Of a stretch of 64,000 nucleotides of DNA, positions 1-9,496 are shown piece after piece. The position numbers were made by a program, and so were the translations under genes. Location: NCBI GenBank assembly GCA_964449165.1, contig CAYVAT010000005.1:1-64000 (forward strand), given 5' to 3'. This DNA is from CAYSCW01 sp964449165. GTDB lineage: Bacteria; Acidobacteriota; Aminicenantia; Aminicenantales; Aminicenantaceae. The notes beneath the pieces were generated by a model. The model was not told the origin of the DNA, did no database searches, and saw nothing but the letters and a program-made list of their open reading frames with translations. The first letter of the stretch is position 1. Each line of letters starts with the position of its first letter.

Positions 1-45
1 CCAGGCGCGCCATTTCATTTGTTCTGGTTTTTCTACCTCTCATGA
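1..45 (+). CDS. Possible 3' end of an upstream membrane protein gene (partial)
   Basis: Frame 1 reads a 14-residue hydrophobic, aromatic-rich tail and then TGA at 43-45. This could be the end of an integral membrane protein upstream of the two GT-C genes. Frame 2 is also open here for about 30 codons, so the reading frame is not certain. The rest of 46-160 shows nothing recognisable. Confidence 0.2.
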   Translation, partial: PGAPFHLFWFFYLS

Positions 46-160
46 GGTCATCCTGATATTTCCCTGTAAAAACCATGAGGTCTTCTCTTTTTGATTGCAA
101 AAGTGGGATAAATCCATTAAAGATAATATTAATTGAAATGAGGGAAACTGAAAGAACCGA

Positions 161-1828
161 TTGTCACAATTTTCAAGGATGAGCCTTAAGAGTATAGCTG
201 GGACCGAGAAAAGCGTTTATCGGTGGATTATCTGCTCTGGCCTTGTTATCATCCTTCTTTTTTTCATCGACCTCCTGTTCATAAAGGACACCATTCTCAC
301 TCCTTATCAGGAGTTTCATCCTTGTTCAAAACCGACAAGGGATGAGAAAACGGGAATAATCTACCGCGTGGATCTGAGAACAGGCAAAGCCTATGCCCTC
401 GATCAGAATGGAAACTTAGTCCGTTTTGACAAAGATAGAGGTAGGCTGGAGCCTCTAGGTCCGGAGAGAAAGAATTGGATTGCGCTGCCTGAAGGACTTA
501 TCTACAATCACCCACCTTTAAGCCCGCTCTATTCGTTCTTTATCCCTGCCATTTCGTTCAAAATCATCCTGCCAGTCTTTTTGGTTTTATTATTTCTCTT
601 TCTCTTTGAGAAATCGCGCGGTTCATCCCAGGTTCAAAAAACATGGTTGGTGCTCCTCTTTTTACTCGTTTTTTCCATCTTGATAAGAGCCTCTTTTGCT
701 TGGGTGCGCCACGGATTCACAGAGATGGGGACAGAATTTCTAGTCTACGACAATGAGGACGTGATATTCGATGTCCCCAAGATCGGAAACACCATTGATT
801 TCTTGCACAGCTATCCAGAGAGGATGCCTTCCCTGAGTCTTCATGGAAGCCATTTCCCTCCCGGCTATGTACTTCTGATGAAGGGCATAGCCTCTTTGGG
901 CGGCTATTCCGAGATGACCAGCATTAAAGCCCATATCGGATTTTTCGGATGGTTTATCCTTATCCTGGGATGTACGGCTGTGGTGCCTCTTTATTTGATA
1001 ATCAGAAGGCTGTTTGATTCAGGAATTGCTTTTTCTGCATGTGTGATTTTTATCCTCGTCCCTAACTCGGTTATTTTTGGAGCAGTCAGCATGGACGCTC
1101 TTTTTGTCGCGTTCGCTCTCTGGCCTGTCTGGTTTCTCGTTAAGGCTATGAATAACAAAGGGGATTTTTTAAATCCATTCATGGCAGGAATCCTCCTGGC
1201 TCTTTGCACTTTTTTGAGTTTTTCAGGATTGGCTCTCGGTCTTTTTCTGCTTCTCCTGATTCTCTCCAAGATGAGTAGAGCGAGGGAAAAAATTTGGCAG
1301 CGTGTTCGTCTTACCTTATTCACCCTGTGCGGGTTTGCCTGCGTGGCTCTTTTTCTGTGGATTGCCTTCAGGTTCAATTTCCTGGAGACCTTCCTCAAGG
1401 CAAGAGAGCTAGAGGCCCGGCTGATGAACAATGTGGCCGCTCGCCTCCACGGAAAGTCGACTTCTAGGCTTTGGCTGTACACAACCTGGGGAAATTTTCT
1501 CGCTTTAGCCATATTTACCGGATTTCCGGTTGTGGGGATTTGGCTTCGAGGCGTATATAAAGATATTTCTGAGCGTTTGAAAAATATAAAAACTGCTGTC
1601 TCATGGTCGCTGATAACTTTCGTGTTTGTCCTCATCATAGGAGTTTCTGGGATTTACAGTATGGAAACCGAAAGGATTTGGCTTTTTGTCACTGCATTTG
1701 TTGTCATCGCTGCGGCTGGAGAGTTGACAAAAGTGCGGAATTTCCCCAGAAAAATTTTTTATTTCATCTGTGTCCTTCTCTTCTTGCAAACAGCTTTAAC
1801 GGAAAGTCTCCTCTTCACTCTATGGTGA
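161..1828 (+). CDS. GT-C-type multi-spanning membrane protein, putative glycosyltransferase
   Basis: Protein of about 555 residues with one N-terminal membrane span (about 24-42), a short extracytoplasmic stretch, then about ten hydrophobic spans. Around residues 215-235 lies an acidic and aromatic loop ending in HGSHFPPGY, the kind of loop that carries the catalytic acidic residue in lipid-phosphosugar-dependent GT-C transferases (PMT/ArnT/GT39/GT87). Family assignment rests on topology and this loop, so it is tentative. The longest frame starts at TTG 161; ATG 179 is equally plausible and neither has a convincing ribosome site. The next gene is also a GT-C-like membrane protein, which suggests a shared role in surface glycan assembly. 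Confidence 0.6.
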   Translation: MSQFSRMSLKSIAGTEKSVYRWIICSGLVIILLFFIDLLFIKDTILTPYQEFHPCSKPTRDEKTGIIYRVDLRTGKAYALDQNGNLVRFDKDRGRLEPLGPERKNWIALPEGLIYNHPPLSPLYSFFIPAISFKIILPVFLVLLFLFLFEKSRGSSQVQKTWLVLLFLLVFSILIRASFAWVRHGFTEMGTEFLVYDNEDVIFDVPKIGNTIDFLHSYPERMPSLSLHGSHFPPGYVLLMKGIASLGGYSEMTSIKAHIGFFGWFILILGCTAVVPLYLIIRRLFDSGIAFSACVIFILVPNSVIFGAVSMDALFVAFALWPVWFLVKAMNNKGDFLNPFMAGILLALCTFLSFSGLALGLFLLLLILSKMSRAREKIWQRVRLTLFTLCGFACVALFLWIAFRFNFLETFLKARELEARLMNNVAARLHGKSTSRLWLYTTWGNFLALAIFTGFPVVGIWLRGVYKDISERLKNIKTAVSWSLITFVFVLIIGVSGIYSMETERIWLFVTAFVVIAAAGELTKVRNFPRKIFYFICVLLFLQTALTESLLFTLW

Positions 1829-1946
1829 CTTCAGCCGAGTTTTCAGGTCATATCTCAGCATTTTAAATCCTGATCCCATCGGAATCAAAAGATCTTGATG
1901 TTTAAAATCAGTGATATTATCATTAAGTCAACTTTAGAAGCGATTG

Positions 1947-3785
1947 ATGAAAGAAAACCATCCTAAAGACAAGAATCCTTCTTCTAGTAATAACTCTTTG
2001 AAAAAGAAAAACCTCATCCTCTGGACCATTCTTGTCGTCGCTTGTCTCTTGCGCCTGGGACATTTGCTCGCTGTTCACCATCAACCCTTCTTTGCCCAGC
2101 TTATCATGGACAGCCACGAGTATGACCGCTGGGCTCAGGAGATTTCCGGAGGAGCGTGGCTGGGATCAGAGGTTTTTTTTCAAGCCCCCCTTTATCCCTA
2201 CTTTCTTGCTGTGATCTATAAAATATTCGGCCACAATCTGGATATGGTTTACATCATACAGATTCTCCTTGCTGTGGCCGGATGCTATGCCCTCTACAGA
2301 GCAGGCAGAAGGATAGCCGGAGAGAATGTGGGGCTTGCAGCAGCCGCTCTGGCTTCTGTCTACGGGGTATTCATTTTCTATGATGTCCAGATTCTCAAAG
2401 AGTCCTTGGCTGTAGCCGCAGTCTGTTTTCTCCTGTGGGTCTTGGCAGAGGCCAGAGAAAGCCAGATGGTTGGGCAGTGGATTTTGGCTGGGATCCTTTG
2501 CGGAGTGCTCAGTCTGTTGCGGGAGAATATGCTGCTGGTAGTTTTGTTTCTCCTGTTTCTCACTTGGCGTCCCAGACAGCGGTTAAGCTTTTCCCTCTCA
2601 AGAAGTGGTGCCCTGCTCTTGGGTGTTCTTCTTGTTCTAACCCCAGTTGCCATCCGAAACCGGGTTGTAGGAGGAGTCTTCTTACCAACCACTTTCCAAG
2701 GCGGAGTCAACTTCTATATAGGCAATAACCCGAGTGCCAATGGGACCTATCAGCCCGTCGTCCCGGGGAAACAGATTCCCTCTTATGAACGCAGCGAGCC
2801 TATTCGTCTGGCAGAGCAAGATTTGGGAAGAAGTCTCACTCCTGTGGAGGTCTCCAATTACTGGTTCCGAAAATCTTTCTCCTGGATAAGAGAAGATCCT
2901 TTCGGGTTCATCAGATTGCAGTTCAAGAAGATTTTCATGTTTTGGAGTTGGTATGAATGGCCGGATGCTGTCGACTATTATTATGTCAAGACACTATCAC
3001 CGGTCCTTAAGCTTCCTCTCTTTGAGTTTGGAGGCATCTTTATCCTGGCGGCCATCGGCCTTTGGATGTCCAGAAAAAAGCTGGCAGCGTTTGTGCCTGC
3101 TTGGTTATTTGTCCTTGCCTGGATGATCTCCACAGTCATTTTTTTTCTTTTTTCCCGTTACCGCCTGCCTTGTGTGCCGGCCCTGATGCTTTTTTCAGCC
3201 ATCCCTGTGGCCGCTCTTTATGAGGCTTGGCTGGGGAAAAATTGGAAAAAGGGTACAACATTGACCGTATTCTTAATCTTCGCTTTGATCCTGCCTCGTC
3301 TTGTGAGATTTTCCCCTCGTATGGACCTTGTTCACTACAACCTTGCTTTGATTTACGAGAATCTCGATCAAGCTCAGAAGGCTGTCTATCATTACAGGGA
3401 AGCGATTTCCTCCAATCCAAACGATTTTCTCTCCTGCATTAACCTGGGCAACCTTGTGGCCCGAAGGAATGACTGGCCGCAGGCTCTTCAGTGGTACCAG
3501 AGAGCCTTATCTATTGAGCCGGAAGCGGAGGGAGTTCAAATCAATCTTGGAAATGCCTACATCGCCCTTGGAGTTCTGGATAAAGCTGAGTTTCATTTGA
3601 ATCAAGCCCTTCGGATCAATCCGAGGAGCAAAGAAGCTCTTCACAGCCAATCCATATTGATGGCCAAAAGGGGAGATTTGGAAAAAGCATTGAAGATCAA
3701 CGACGAAGTACTCAGGCTGGCTCCAGGATGGCCTCCAGCTGTTCGGTTCCGCAAGAGACTGGAAAATCTCGTAGAAGAGAAATAG
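1947..3785 (+). CDS. ArnT/PMT-like membrane glycosyltransferase with C-terminal TPR repeats
   Basis: About 612 residues. After a polar start there is a first span (about 26-44), then a loop with the SHEYD motif and an APLYPYF segment, as in GT39/ArnT-like enzymes that use polyprenyl-phosphate sugars. Roughly ten spans run to about residue 450. The last 160 residues are soluble and form about four tetratricopeptide repeats (for example FLSCINLGNL and VQINLGNAYIALG). ATG 1947 is preferred over the overlapping TTG 1944; AGAAG lies 8 nt upstream. Membrane GT plus TPR in one chain is a recurrent but poorly characterised architecture. Substrate unknown. Confidence 0.75.
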   Translation: MKENHPKDKNPSSSNNSLKKKNLILWTILVVACLLRLGHLLAVHHQPFFAQLIMDSHEYDRWAQEISGGAWLGSEVFFQAPLYPYFLAVIYKIFGHNLDMVYIIQILLAVAGCYALYRAGRRIAGENVGLAAAALASVYGVFIFYDVQILKESLAVAAVCFLLWVLAEARESQMVGQWILAGILCGVLSLLRENMLLVVLFLLFLTWRPRQRLSFSLSRSGALLLGVLLVLTPVAIRNRVVGGVFLPTTFQGGVNFYIGNNPSANGTYQPVVPGKQIPSYERSEPIRLAEQDLGRSLTPVEVSNYWFRKSFSWIREDPFGFIRLQFKKIFMFWSWYEWPDAVDYYYVKTLSPVLKLPLFEFGGIFILAAIGLWMSRKKLAAFVPAWLFVLAWMISTVIFFLFSRYRLPCVPALMLFSAIPVAALYEAWLGKNWKKGTTLTVFLIFALILPRLVRFSPRMDLVHYNLALIYENLDQAQKAVYHYREAISSNPNDFLSCINLGNLVARRNDWPQALQWYQRALSIEPEAEGVQINLGNAYIALGVLDKAEFHLNQALRINPRSKEALHSQSILMAKRGDLEKALKINDEVLRLAPGWPPAVRFRKRLENLVEEK

Positions 3786-4088
3786 CAAAAGGATTATCCC
3801 TCTTCTCATCCCCTCATCGGCAGCGATGACATCCCTCATCACTTTCGGTGAGACAAAAATTGTTAAATTCACCTGGAAAATCCTCCTTCCTGGTGATTGA
3901 CGCATTTGGGTATCTCTGCGACTATAGGAAACCTCTTTAAACAAAATGCAGAAACTCTTTGTTGAACGGAATCTAGAGGGGAGAGAAAAAGGATTAGACA
4001 AAGCGTCCTCTCTGTATAGGAGGAAGATGAAGGGCATTTATTGTCAGTCATTCTCCCATAGTTGATAAGCATGGAATAAGGAAGGTAA
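3786..4088. other. Intergenic region before the pil cluster
   Basis: 303 bp between the TPR-glycosyltransferase and pilB. No RNA gene, consensus sigma-54 site or classical c-di-GMP riboswitch motif was found. Its 3' part holds a short ORF with a strong ribosome site (4027-4065), listed separately. The pilB promoter is presumably here but cannot be assigned confidently. Confidence 0.5.
4027..4065 (+). CDS. Putative 12-residue leader ORF before pilB
   Basis: ATG at 4027 is preceded by ATAGGAGGAAG, one of the best Shine-Dalgarno matches in the window. It opens a 12-codon frame (MKGIYCQSFSHS) that stops at 4065, 23 nt before the pilB ATG. pilB has its own site (AAGGAAGG). The ORF may be a leader peptide, a small protein or chance; no homology is claimed. 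Confidence 0.3.
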   Translation: MKGIYCQSFSHS

Positions 4089-5822
4089 ATGGCATCAAAC
4101 CTTGGCGAGCTTCTTCTGCGGGAAAAGCTCCTGACATCCGACCAGCTGAAGAATGCGCTGGATTACCAAAAGAAAAACGGCACTGCCTTAACCACGGCAT
4201 TGGTTAGCCTCAGGTATGTCACAGAAGAAGATATGGCTAAAGCCCTGAGCCGACAGTTGGGTTATCCCTACATAGATCTGAACCAGTTTGAAGTTTATCC
4301 AGAGGTCATAAACCTGATACCAGTCGAGATCGCCAAAAAACACATGATCATGCCCATTCACAGGATTCGCTCCTTTCTGACCTTGGCCATGGTCGATCCC
4401 ACGGATTTGGATATCATAGAGGACATCAGATTCAGAACCGGTCTGAGCATACAACCTGTGATCACATCTGAGTCGGGGATCATGAATGCCATCAGCAAAT
4501 ATTATGGCACCTCTGATTCTTTACGGGTAAAGAAGATACTCGATGAGATCGAGCTGGCAGAGGATACTTCGGTCAACATCATCGAAGAGGAAGAAGAAGA
4601 CTATGATATCGAAGAACTGGTTCACTCCACAGAAGAAGCTCCGATCATCACCCTAGTCAACACCGTGTTCATCGATGCTATAAAAAAAGGGGGCAGCGAT
4701 GTCCACTTCGAACCTTATGAAAAGTCCCTTCGCGTGAGATACCGCTTGGACGGCACCCTTCATGAGATGATGAATCTTGCTCCCAAATTCATCAATCCAG
4801 TCATCTCTAGGGTGAAGATCCTCTCTAATATGGATATTGCTGAGAAAAGATTGCCCCAGGATGGCCGCATAAGAATGAGAGTGAAGCTGGAAAATGGCGA
4901 GCGGAAAGAAGTGGATATGCGAGTCTCCAGCGTTCCTACTATATTCGGCGAGAAAGTGGTGACCCGTATTCTCGATCGAGAGATGTTGAAGTTAGACATG
5001 ACAAAGTTGGGGTTTGAAAAGGAGTCGCTTGAGATCTTCAAGAGGGGAATAGCTCAACCCTGGGGAATCATCCTTGTCACGGGACCAACAGGAAGCGGAA
5101 AGACAAACACTCTCTATTCCGCAATCTCCACGTTAAACTCTCTGGAAAAAAACATCATCACAGCTGAAGATCCTGTGGAGTTTCACATTCCCGGCATAAG
5201 TCAAGTTAATGTCAAAGAAGAAATCGGGTTGAATTTCTCCACTTCTTTGAGAAGCTTCCTCCGCCAAGACCCGGACATAATGTTGGTGGGAGAGATGAGA
5301 GATTTTGAGACTGTGGATATCGCTATCAAAGCGGCTCTCACCGGACATCTAGTCTTTTCCACACTCCACACCAACGATGCTGCCAGCTCAATCGCCAGGC
5401 TGGTCAATATGAACATAGAACCTTATCTCATTGCCGATTCGGTGATCATGATCGTGGCCCAGAGATTAGTGAGGCGCCTGTGCAAGAAGTGCCATGTGCA
5501 AGATAAAATTCCTCATGAAACCCTTGTCGATATCGGGTTTTCAGAGGAGGAAGCCAAGAGTGTCACAGTCTACAAGGCTGAAGGATGCAGTGCTTGTCAC
5601 AACACAGGCTATAAGGGAAGAATAGGGCTTTTTGAAGTGATGGAGATTACAGAAGAGATAAAGGATATGATTTTAAGTAAAGCCCAGTCCTATCAGATAA
5701 AGAAGAAGGCCACTGAGCAAGGTATGATCACCCTGCGCCGAAGCGGGCTGATAAAAATAAAGGAAGGAATAACTTCTGTGGAAGAAGTTTTAAGGGAAAC
5801 AATAAAGGATACGGAGGTATAA
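4089..5822 (+). CDS. pilB: Type IV pilus extension ATPase PilB
   Basis: 577 residues, normal for PilB/GspE. It carries the N-terminal GspE_N domain (about 1-150), an acidic linker (about 165-185), then the hexameric AAA-type secretion ATPase: Walker A GPTGSGKT (about 332-339), Walker B ILMVGEMRD-type motif (about 397-404), the FSTLHTND histidine box, and two zinc-binding cysteine pairs, CKKC (about 465) and CSAC (about 500). The tetra-cysteine site and N-terminal domain distinguish extension ATPases from PilT. It powers pilin polymerisation at the inner membrane. ATG 4089 has AAGGAAGG upstream; pilT begins 2 nt after the stop, so the genes are co-transcribed. Confidence 0.95.
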   Translation: MASNLGELLLREKLLTSDQLKNALDYQKKNGTALTTALVSLRYVTEEDMAKALSRQLGYPYIDLNQFEVYPEVINLIPVEIAKKHMIMPIHRIRSFLTLAMVDPTDLDIIEDIRFRTGLSIQPVITSESGIMNAISKYYGTSDSLRVKKILDEIELAEDTSVNIIEEEEEDYDIEELVHSTEEAPIITLVNTVFIDAIKKGGSDVHFEPYEKSLRVRYRLDGTLHEMMNLAPKFINPVISRVKILSNMDIAEKRLPQDGRIRMRVKLENGERKEVDMRVSSVPTIFGEKVVTRILDREMLKLDMTKLGFEKESLEIFKRGIAQPWGIILVTGPTGSGKTNTLYSAISTLNSLEKNIITAEDPVEFHIPGISQVNVKEEIGLNFSTSLRSFLRQDPDIMLVGEMRDFETVDIAIKAALTGHLVFSTLHTNDAASSIARLVNMNIEPYLIADSVIMIVAQRLVRRLCKKCHVQDKIPHETLVDIGFSEEEAKSVTVYKAEGCSACHNTGYKGRIGLFEVMEITEEIKDMILSKAQSYQIKKKATEQGMITLRRSGLIKIKEGITSVEEVLRETIKDTEV

Positions 5823-5824
5823 GG

Positions 5825-6943
5825 ATGGATATAACTATTCAAGAATTATTAAAAAAGGCGGTTGAAATGGATGCCAGTGACTTGCACATAACCACTTACG
5901 TTCCTCCCCGTATCAGAGTTCATGGTACTCTCGTCTCGTTGGATTACCCGCCATTAACACCTGCAGAAACCAAGGCTCTTTCCTACAGCGTGTTGACCGA
6001 TCGGCAGAAGAAACAGTTCGAGGAAAAAATGGAGCTGGATTTTTCGTTCGGGATTAACACTCTGGGACGTTTTCGGGGGAATGTCTTCATGCAAAGGGGA
6101 TCTGTGGCTGCCGCCTTCCGGAGATTCCTGCCCCACGAATTCAGTTTCACTAGACTGGGCATCCCCCAGCGGCTGGCTCAGCTCTGTTTCCTTCCTCGTG
6201 GTTTGATTTTGGTGACGGGCCCGACAGGATGCGGAAAATCCACAACTCTTGCCTGTATGATCGATCACGTCAATAAGGAAAGAAGCGTTCATGTTGTGAC
6301 CATAGAAGATCCGATTGAGTATTTCTTTACCCCAAAAAAATCGATCATCAACCAGAGGGAACTTCATGTCGACACCCTCACCTACCCCAATGCTCTTCGA
6401 TCTGTTCTGAGGGAGGACCCAGACGTTGTTCTGGTTGGAGAGATGAGGGACTTGGAGACAGTGGAGGCAACCCTGAGGGTTGCGGAGACAGGTCATTTGA
6501 CTTTTTCCACCTTGCACACCAATTCTGCTGCTGAATCTATATCAAGAATTATCGATATCTTCCCTTCCCAATACCAAGCTCAGGTGCGAATCATGCTTTC
6601 CATGTGCTTGGAAGGAATCTTGACCCAGTCCCTGTTACCCCGGTCGGATGGCAAGGGAAGGGTCCTGGCCATGGAAATCCTCATCCCCAATTCAGCGATA
6701 AGAAATCTCATCAGGGAAAACAAAATCCACCAGATATATGCCACCATGCAGATGGGGCAAGAGAAGTTTGGAATGCAGACCTTTAACCAATCGCTGGCTA
6801 ATCTTTATATCAAGGGTCTCATCACTCTCGAAACAGCCATGGGAGTGACATCCAAGCCTGAAGAATTGACGGATATCGTTCAGCGCAGAGAGGGAATAAG
6901 AGTGACATCCATGGGTTTTACTCCTCAACAAACCAGAAAATAG
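5825..6943 (+). CDS. pilT: Type IV pilus retraction ATPase PilT
   Basis: 372 residues. N-terminal PAS-like domain, then Walker A GPTGCGKS (about 131-138), Walker B VLVGEMRD (about 199-206), the FSTLHTNSAAESISRIID segment and the C-terminal AIRNLIRE helix typical of PilT retraction motors. No tetra-cysteine site, unlike PilB. It disassembles the pilus, driving twitching and DNA uptake; comEC at 28.7-31.1 kb makes a link to transformation possible. GGAGG lies 6-10 nt before the ATG, overlapping the end of pilB. Confidence 0.95.
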   Translation: MDITIQELLKKAVEMDASDLHITTYVPPRIRVHGTLVSLDYPPLTPAETKALSYSVLTDRQKKQFEEKMELDFSFGINTLGRFRGNVFMQRGSVAAAFRRFLPHEFSFTRLGIPQRLAQLCFLPRGLILVTGPTGCGKSTTLACMIDHVNKERSVHVVTIEDPIEYFFTPKKSIINQRELHVDTLTYPNALRSVLREDPDVVLVGEMRDLETVEATLRVAETGHLTFSTLHTNSAAESISRIIDIFPSQYQAQVRIMLSMCLEGILTQSLLPRSDGKGRVLAMEILIPNSAIRNLIRENKIHQIYATMQMGQEKFGMQTFNQSLANLYIKGLITLETAMGVTSKPEELTDIVQRREGIRVTSMGFTPQQTRK

Positions 6944-6952
6944 GAGAGAAAA

Positions 6953-8155
6953 ATGCCTACATACAAATGGAAAGGTAAAAATCGATACGGGGATATGGTC
7001 GGCGGAGAGCGAGTTGCTCATTCCCCTGAAGAGCTTGGCCAGGCCCTCCAGAGGGAACAGATAACCGTTTCTGACATCTCCGCCAAAAGGATTGAGCTGA
7101 AAATCCCTTTTCTGAGAAGAGAAAAAGTAAGGTTGAAGGAATTGGCGGTCTACAGCAGGCAGCTTTCTGTCTTGATCGATGCTGAGCTTCCTCTGATTCA
7201 AAGCTTGACCATTCTGGCCGAACAAACGAAGAACAGGTATTTCAAAAGAGTGATCAACAGCATCAAGGATGACGTCGAAGCAGGTTCCACCTTGCACCAG
7301 GCGAAGAGAAAATTCCCCAGGGTTTTTGATGATCTTTATTGCAATCTTGTGGCTTCCGGCGAGCAGAGCGGATCCCTGGATATCATGCTTCGGCGTATGG
7401 CTGAGTATTTGGAGAAAATCGTCAAGATAAAATCTCAGGTTCGACAAGCAATGATTTATCCTGTAGCTGTGGTGACATTCGCCATCTTGGTCGTCCTTTT
7501 CATGATGTGGAAGGTTATTCCCGTTTTTGCCTCTGTTTTTCTTGAACTGGGAGCAACCCTTCCCTTCCTGACTTTAGCGATTTTGAACATTAGCAAGTTC
7601 GTCCAACATTATATTTTGTTTATCTTACTGGGTCTTGTAGGTCTTGTGTTCCTTTATCGCTATATCAGACGGACGCCCAATGGGAGAAGAGCAACCGATC
7701 AAGCAATGCTCAAGATGCCTCTTTTCGGGAATCTTCTCAAGAAGGTAGCTCTTTCTCGGGTAACCCGGACTCTGAGTACTCTCCTCTCTGGAGGAGTCCC
7801 AATGCTGGAAAGCTTAAAGATCACTTCGGCCACTGCCGGCAATGTGGTTGTTGAAGGGAATATAATGGATGCCCGCAAAGATGTGGCCGAAGGGACAAGT
7901 CTAACCGATGCTTTCAGAGAAACAGCACATTTACCTTTCATGCTCACCCAGATGGTCGGAGTGGGAGAGGCAACCGGAACTCTGGACGAGATGCTGCTTA
8001 AGTTGGCTGATTTCTACGACGAAGAGGTTGAAGCTTCAGTGGCTTCTCTGCTTTCAGTTTTGGAACCAGTCCTGCTCATTTTTGTAGGCGGTATAGTGGG
8101 CACAATCGTGGTTTCAATGTATCTGCCTATTTTTAGCCTGATGCAAAAGTTTTAA
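6953..8155 (+). CDS. pilC: Type IV pilus inner-membrane platform protein PilC
   Basis: 400 residues with the two tandem GspF domains (about 65-190 and 270-395) and three membrane spans (about 165-190, 215-235, 370-395) characteristic of PilC/GspF. The N-terminus begins with the usual PTYKWKGK segment. It anchors the PilB and PilT motors. It starts 9 nt after pilT with an AGGAGAG ribosome site. Confidence 0.95.
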   Translation: MPTYKWKGKNRYGDMVGGERVAHSPEELGQALQREQITVSDISAKRIELKIPFLRREKVRLKELAVYSRQLSVLIDAELPLIQSLTILAEQTKNRYFKRVINSIKDDVEAGSTLHQAKRKFPRVFDDLYCNLVASGEQSGSLDIMLRRMAEYLEKIVKIKSQVRQAMIYPVAVVTFAILVVLFMMWKVIPVFASVFLELGATLPFLTLAILNISKFVQHYILFILLGLVGLVFLYRYIRRTPNGRRATDQAMLKMPLFGNLLKKVALSRVTRTLSTLLSGGVPMLESLKITSATAGNVVVEGNIMDARKDVAEGTSLTDAFRETAHLPFMLTQMVGVGEATGTLDEMLLKLADFYDEEVEASVASLLSVLEPVLLIFVGGIVGTIVVSMYLPIFSLMQKF

Positions 8156-8179
8156 GAAGGTCGGAAAGAGGAGCTGTGC

Positions 8180-9496
8180 ATGAACGTACAGAGATCGCAT
8201 GTGTTTTGGTTCATCGTCCTGCGTTTGATTGTCGTTACATCTCTTGTCACCTCAGCGGTGATTATTCAGTACAGCACATCGGTTTTTCTGCCTCTTAATC
8301 CTTTTTATTATTTGATTCTTCTTGTCTACTTTCTCGCTTTCATCTATTTCCTTCTCTATTTTTGGGGGAAGCAGCTAACTTTTCAGGTCTATCTCCAAAT
8401 CCTCGTAGACCTTCTTCTGATTACAGGGCTTGTCTACATTTCAGGAGGTTTAAAAGGCTCCTTTTATTTCCTTTATATCTTCGAGATTATTGCAGCCAGT
8501 ATCATCCTTTCTTACCGTGCTGCGTTGATTACAGCTGCTCTGTCGGCTATTTGCTTCGGGCTGCTCATGGATGGGATGTACTTTGGGTTGATTCCTTTTT
8601 TCAGCGGAGAACAGTGGGCAGATGTTTCCCTCGGTCTCGTCATCAATAATATCTTCATCGCGTGGAGCGTTTTTATTCTTGTGGCTATTTTGATGAATTA
8701 CCTGACTGGAAATTTGAGAAGAACGAGGAGAGAGTTGGAACGAGCTCATAAAGAGCTGGAACAGAGAAATCGCCTGGCTATAGCTGGAGAGGTATCTGCT
8801 CGGCTTGCTCATGAAATACGAAATCCCCTTGCCGCCATAGCAGGAGCTATCCAAGTCCTCAAGGAAGATTTGATTCTGGATCCAGAACAGAAAGATTTGA
8901 TGAATATTGTCCTGAGGGAGTCCAAGAGGGTTTCTCATTCCATAGAACAATTTTTGAATCTGGCTTCAGATGCAGGTAGCTCCTCCACTACCGTAGATCT
9001 TTCCTCTCTAGTGAGAGAGACCCTGATGTTGCTGGAAAGGGGAGGTGAATTGAATGGAGCCCATCAGATTACAGGAAATTTCAAGTCCAAGAAAGTCCGC
9101 TATTACGGTAATCCCAATCATTTCAAACAGATCTTTTGGAATCTGATAAAAAATTCTCTCAAAGCCATGCCTAAGGGAGGTTTATTGACCGTAGACATAG
9201 ATCAAGAAAAAGACGATGGAGTCCAGCTCAGAATTGCCGATACAGGAAAAGGCATGTCAGAGGAAGAAATGAAGAGGGTTTTTGAACCTTTCTATTCCCG
9301 CTTTAAAGACGGGATTGGAATGGGGATGTCCGTGGTGCAGAGGATTGTCGAAGATTATCAGGGGAAGATACATCTTTCTTCTCAAGTCAACCGAGGAACA
9401 GAAGTGATTATAACTCTTCCTTGGAATAATCCAGATATGCTAAAGCTGGTAAAGAAAAAGGAACATGGAGAAAAATGGACAAACTTCTCATCATAG
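8180..9496 (+). CDS. pilS: Sensor histidine kinase PilS
   Basis: 438 residues. About six N-terminal spans (10-165), a short coiled coil (about 175-200), then HisKA with the phosphoacceptor in HEIRNPL (His about 211), and HATPase_c with N box (NLIKNSLKAM), G1 (DTGKGMS) and G2 (GIGMGMS). The NtrB/PilS-type H box and the position directly before an NtrC-type regulator support PilS. It would phosphorylate PilR to activate sigma-54 pilin transcription; known PilS proteins sense membrane pilin levels. Its 3' end overlaps pilR by 22 nt, so translation is coupled. Confidence 0.9.
   Translation: MNVQRSHVFWFIVLRLIVVTSLVTSAVIIQYSTSVFLPLNPFYYLILLVYFLAFIYFLLYFWGKQLTFQVYLQILVDLLLITGLVYISGGLKGSFYFLYIFEIIAASIILSYRAALITAALSAICFGLLMDGMYFGLIPFFSGEQWADVSLGLVINNIFIAWSVFILVAILMNYLTGNLRRTRRELERAHKELEQRNRLAIAGEVSARLAHEIRNPLAAIAGAIQVLKEDLILDPEQKDLMNIVLRESKRVSHSIEQFLNLASDAGSSSTTVDLSSLVRETLMLLERGGELNGAHQITGNFKSKKVRYYGNPNHFKQIFWNLIKNSLKAMPKGGLLTVDIDQEKDDGVQLRIADTGKGMSEEEMKRVFEPFYSRFKDGIGMGMSVVQRIVEDYQGKIHLSSQVNRGTEVIITLPWNNPDMLKLVKKKEHGEKWTNFSS

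Noticed and set aside
991..1638. Long minus-strand open frame inside the first GT-C gene
   Set aside because: Arg/Ser-rich translation with no motif, fully antisense to a well supported membrane protein.
3895..3990. Possible c-di-GMP-I riboswitch before pilB (GACGCA and GGAAACC segments)
   Set aside because: The conserved GCAAACC and GACGCAAAGCC pieces do not occur in the correct order or form.
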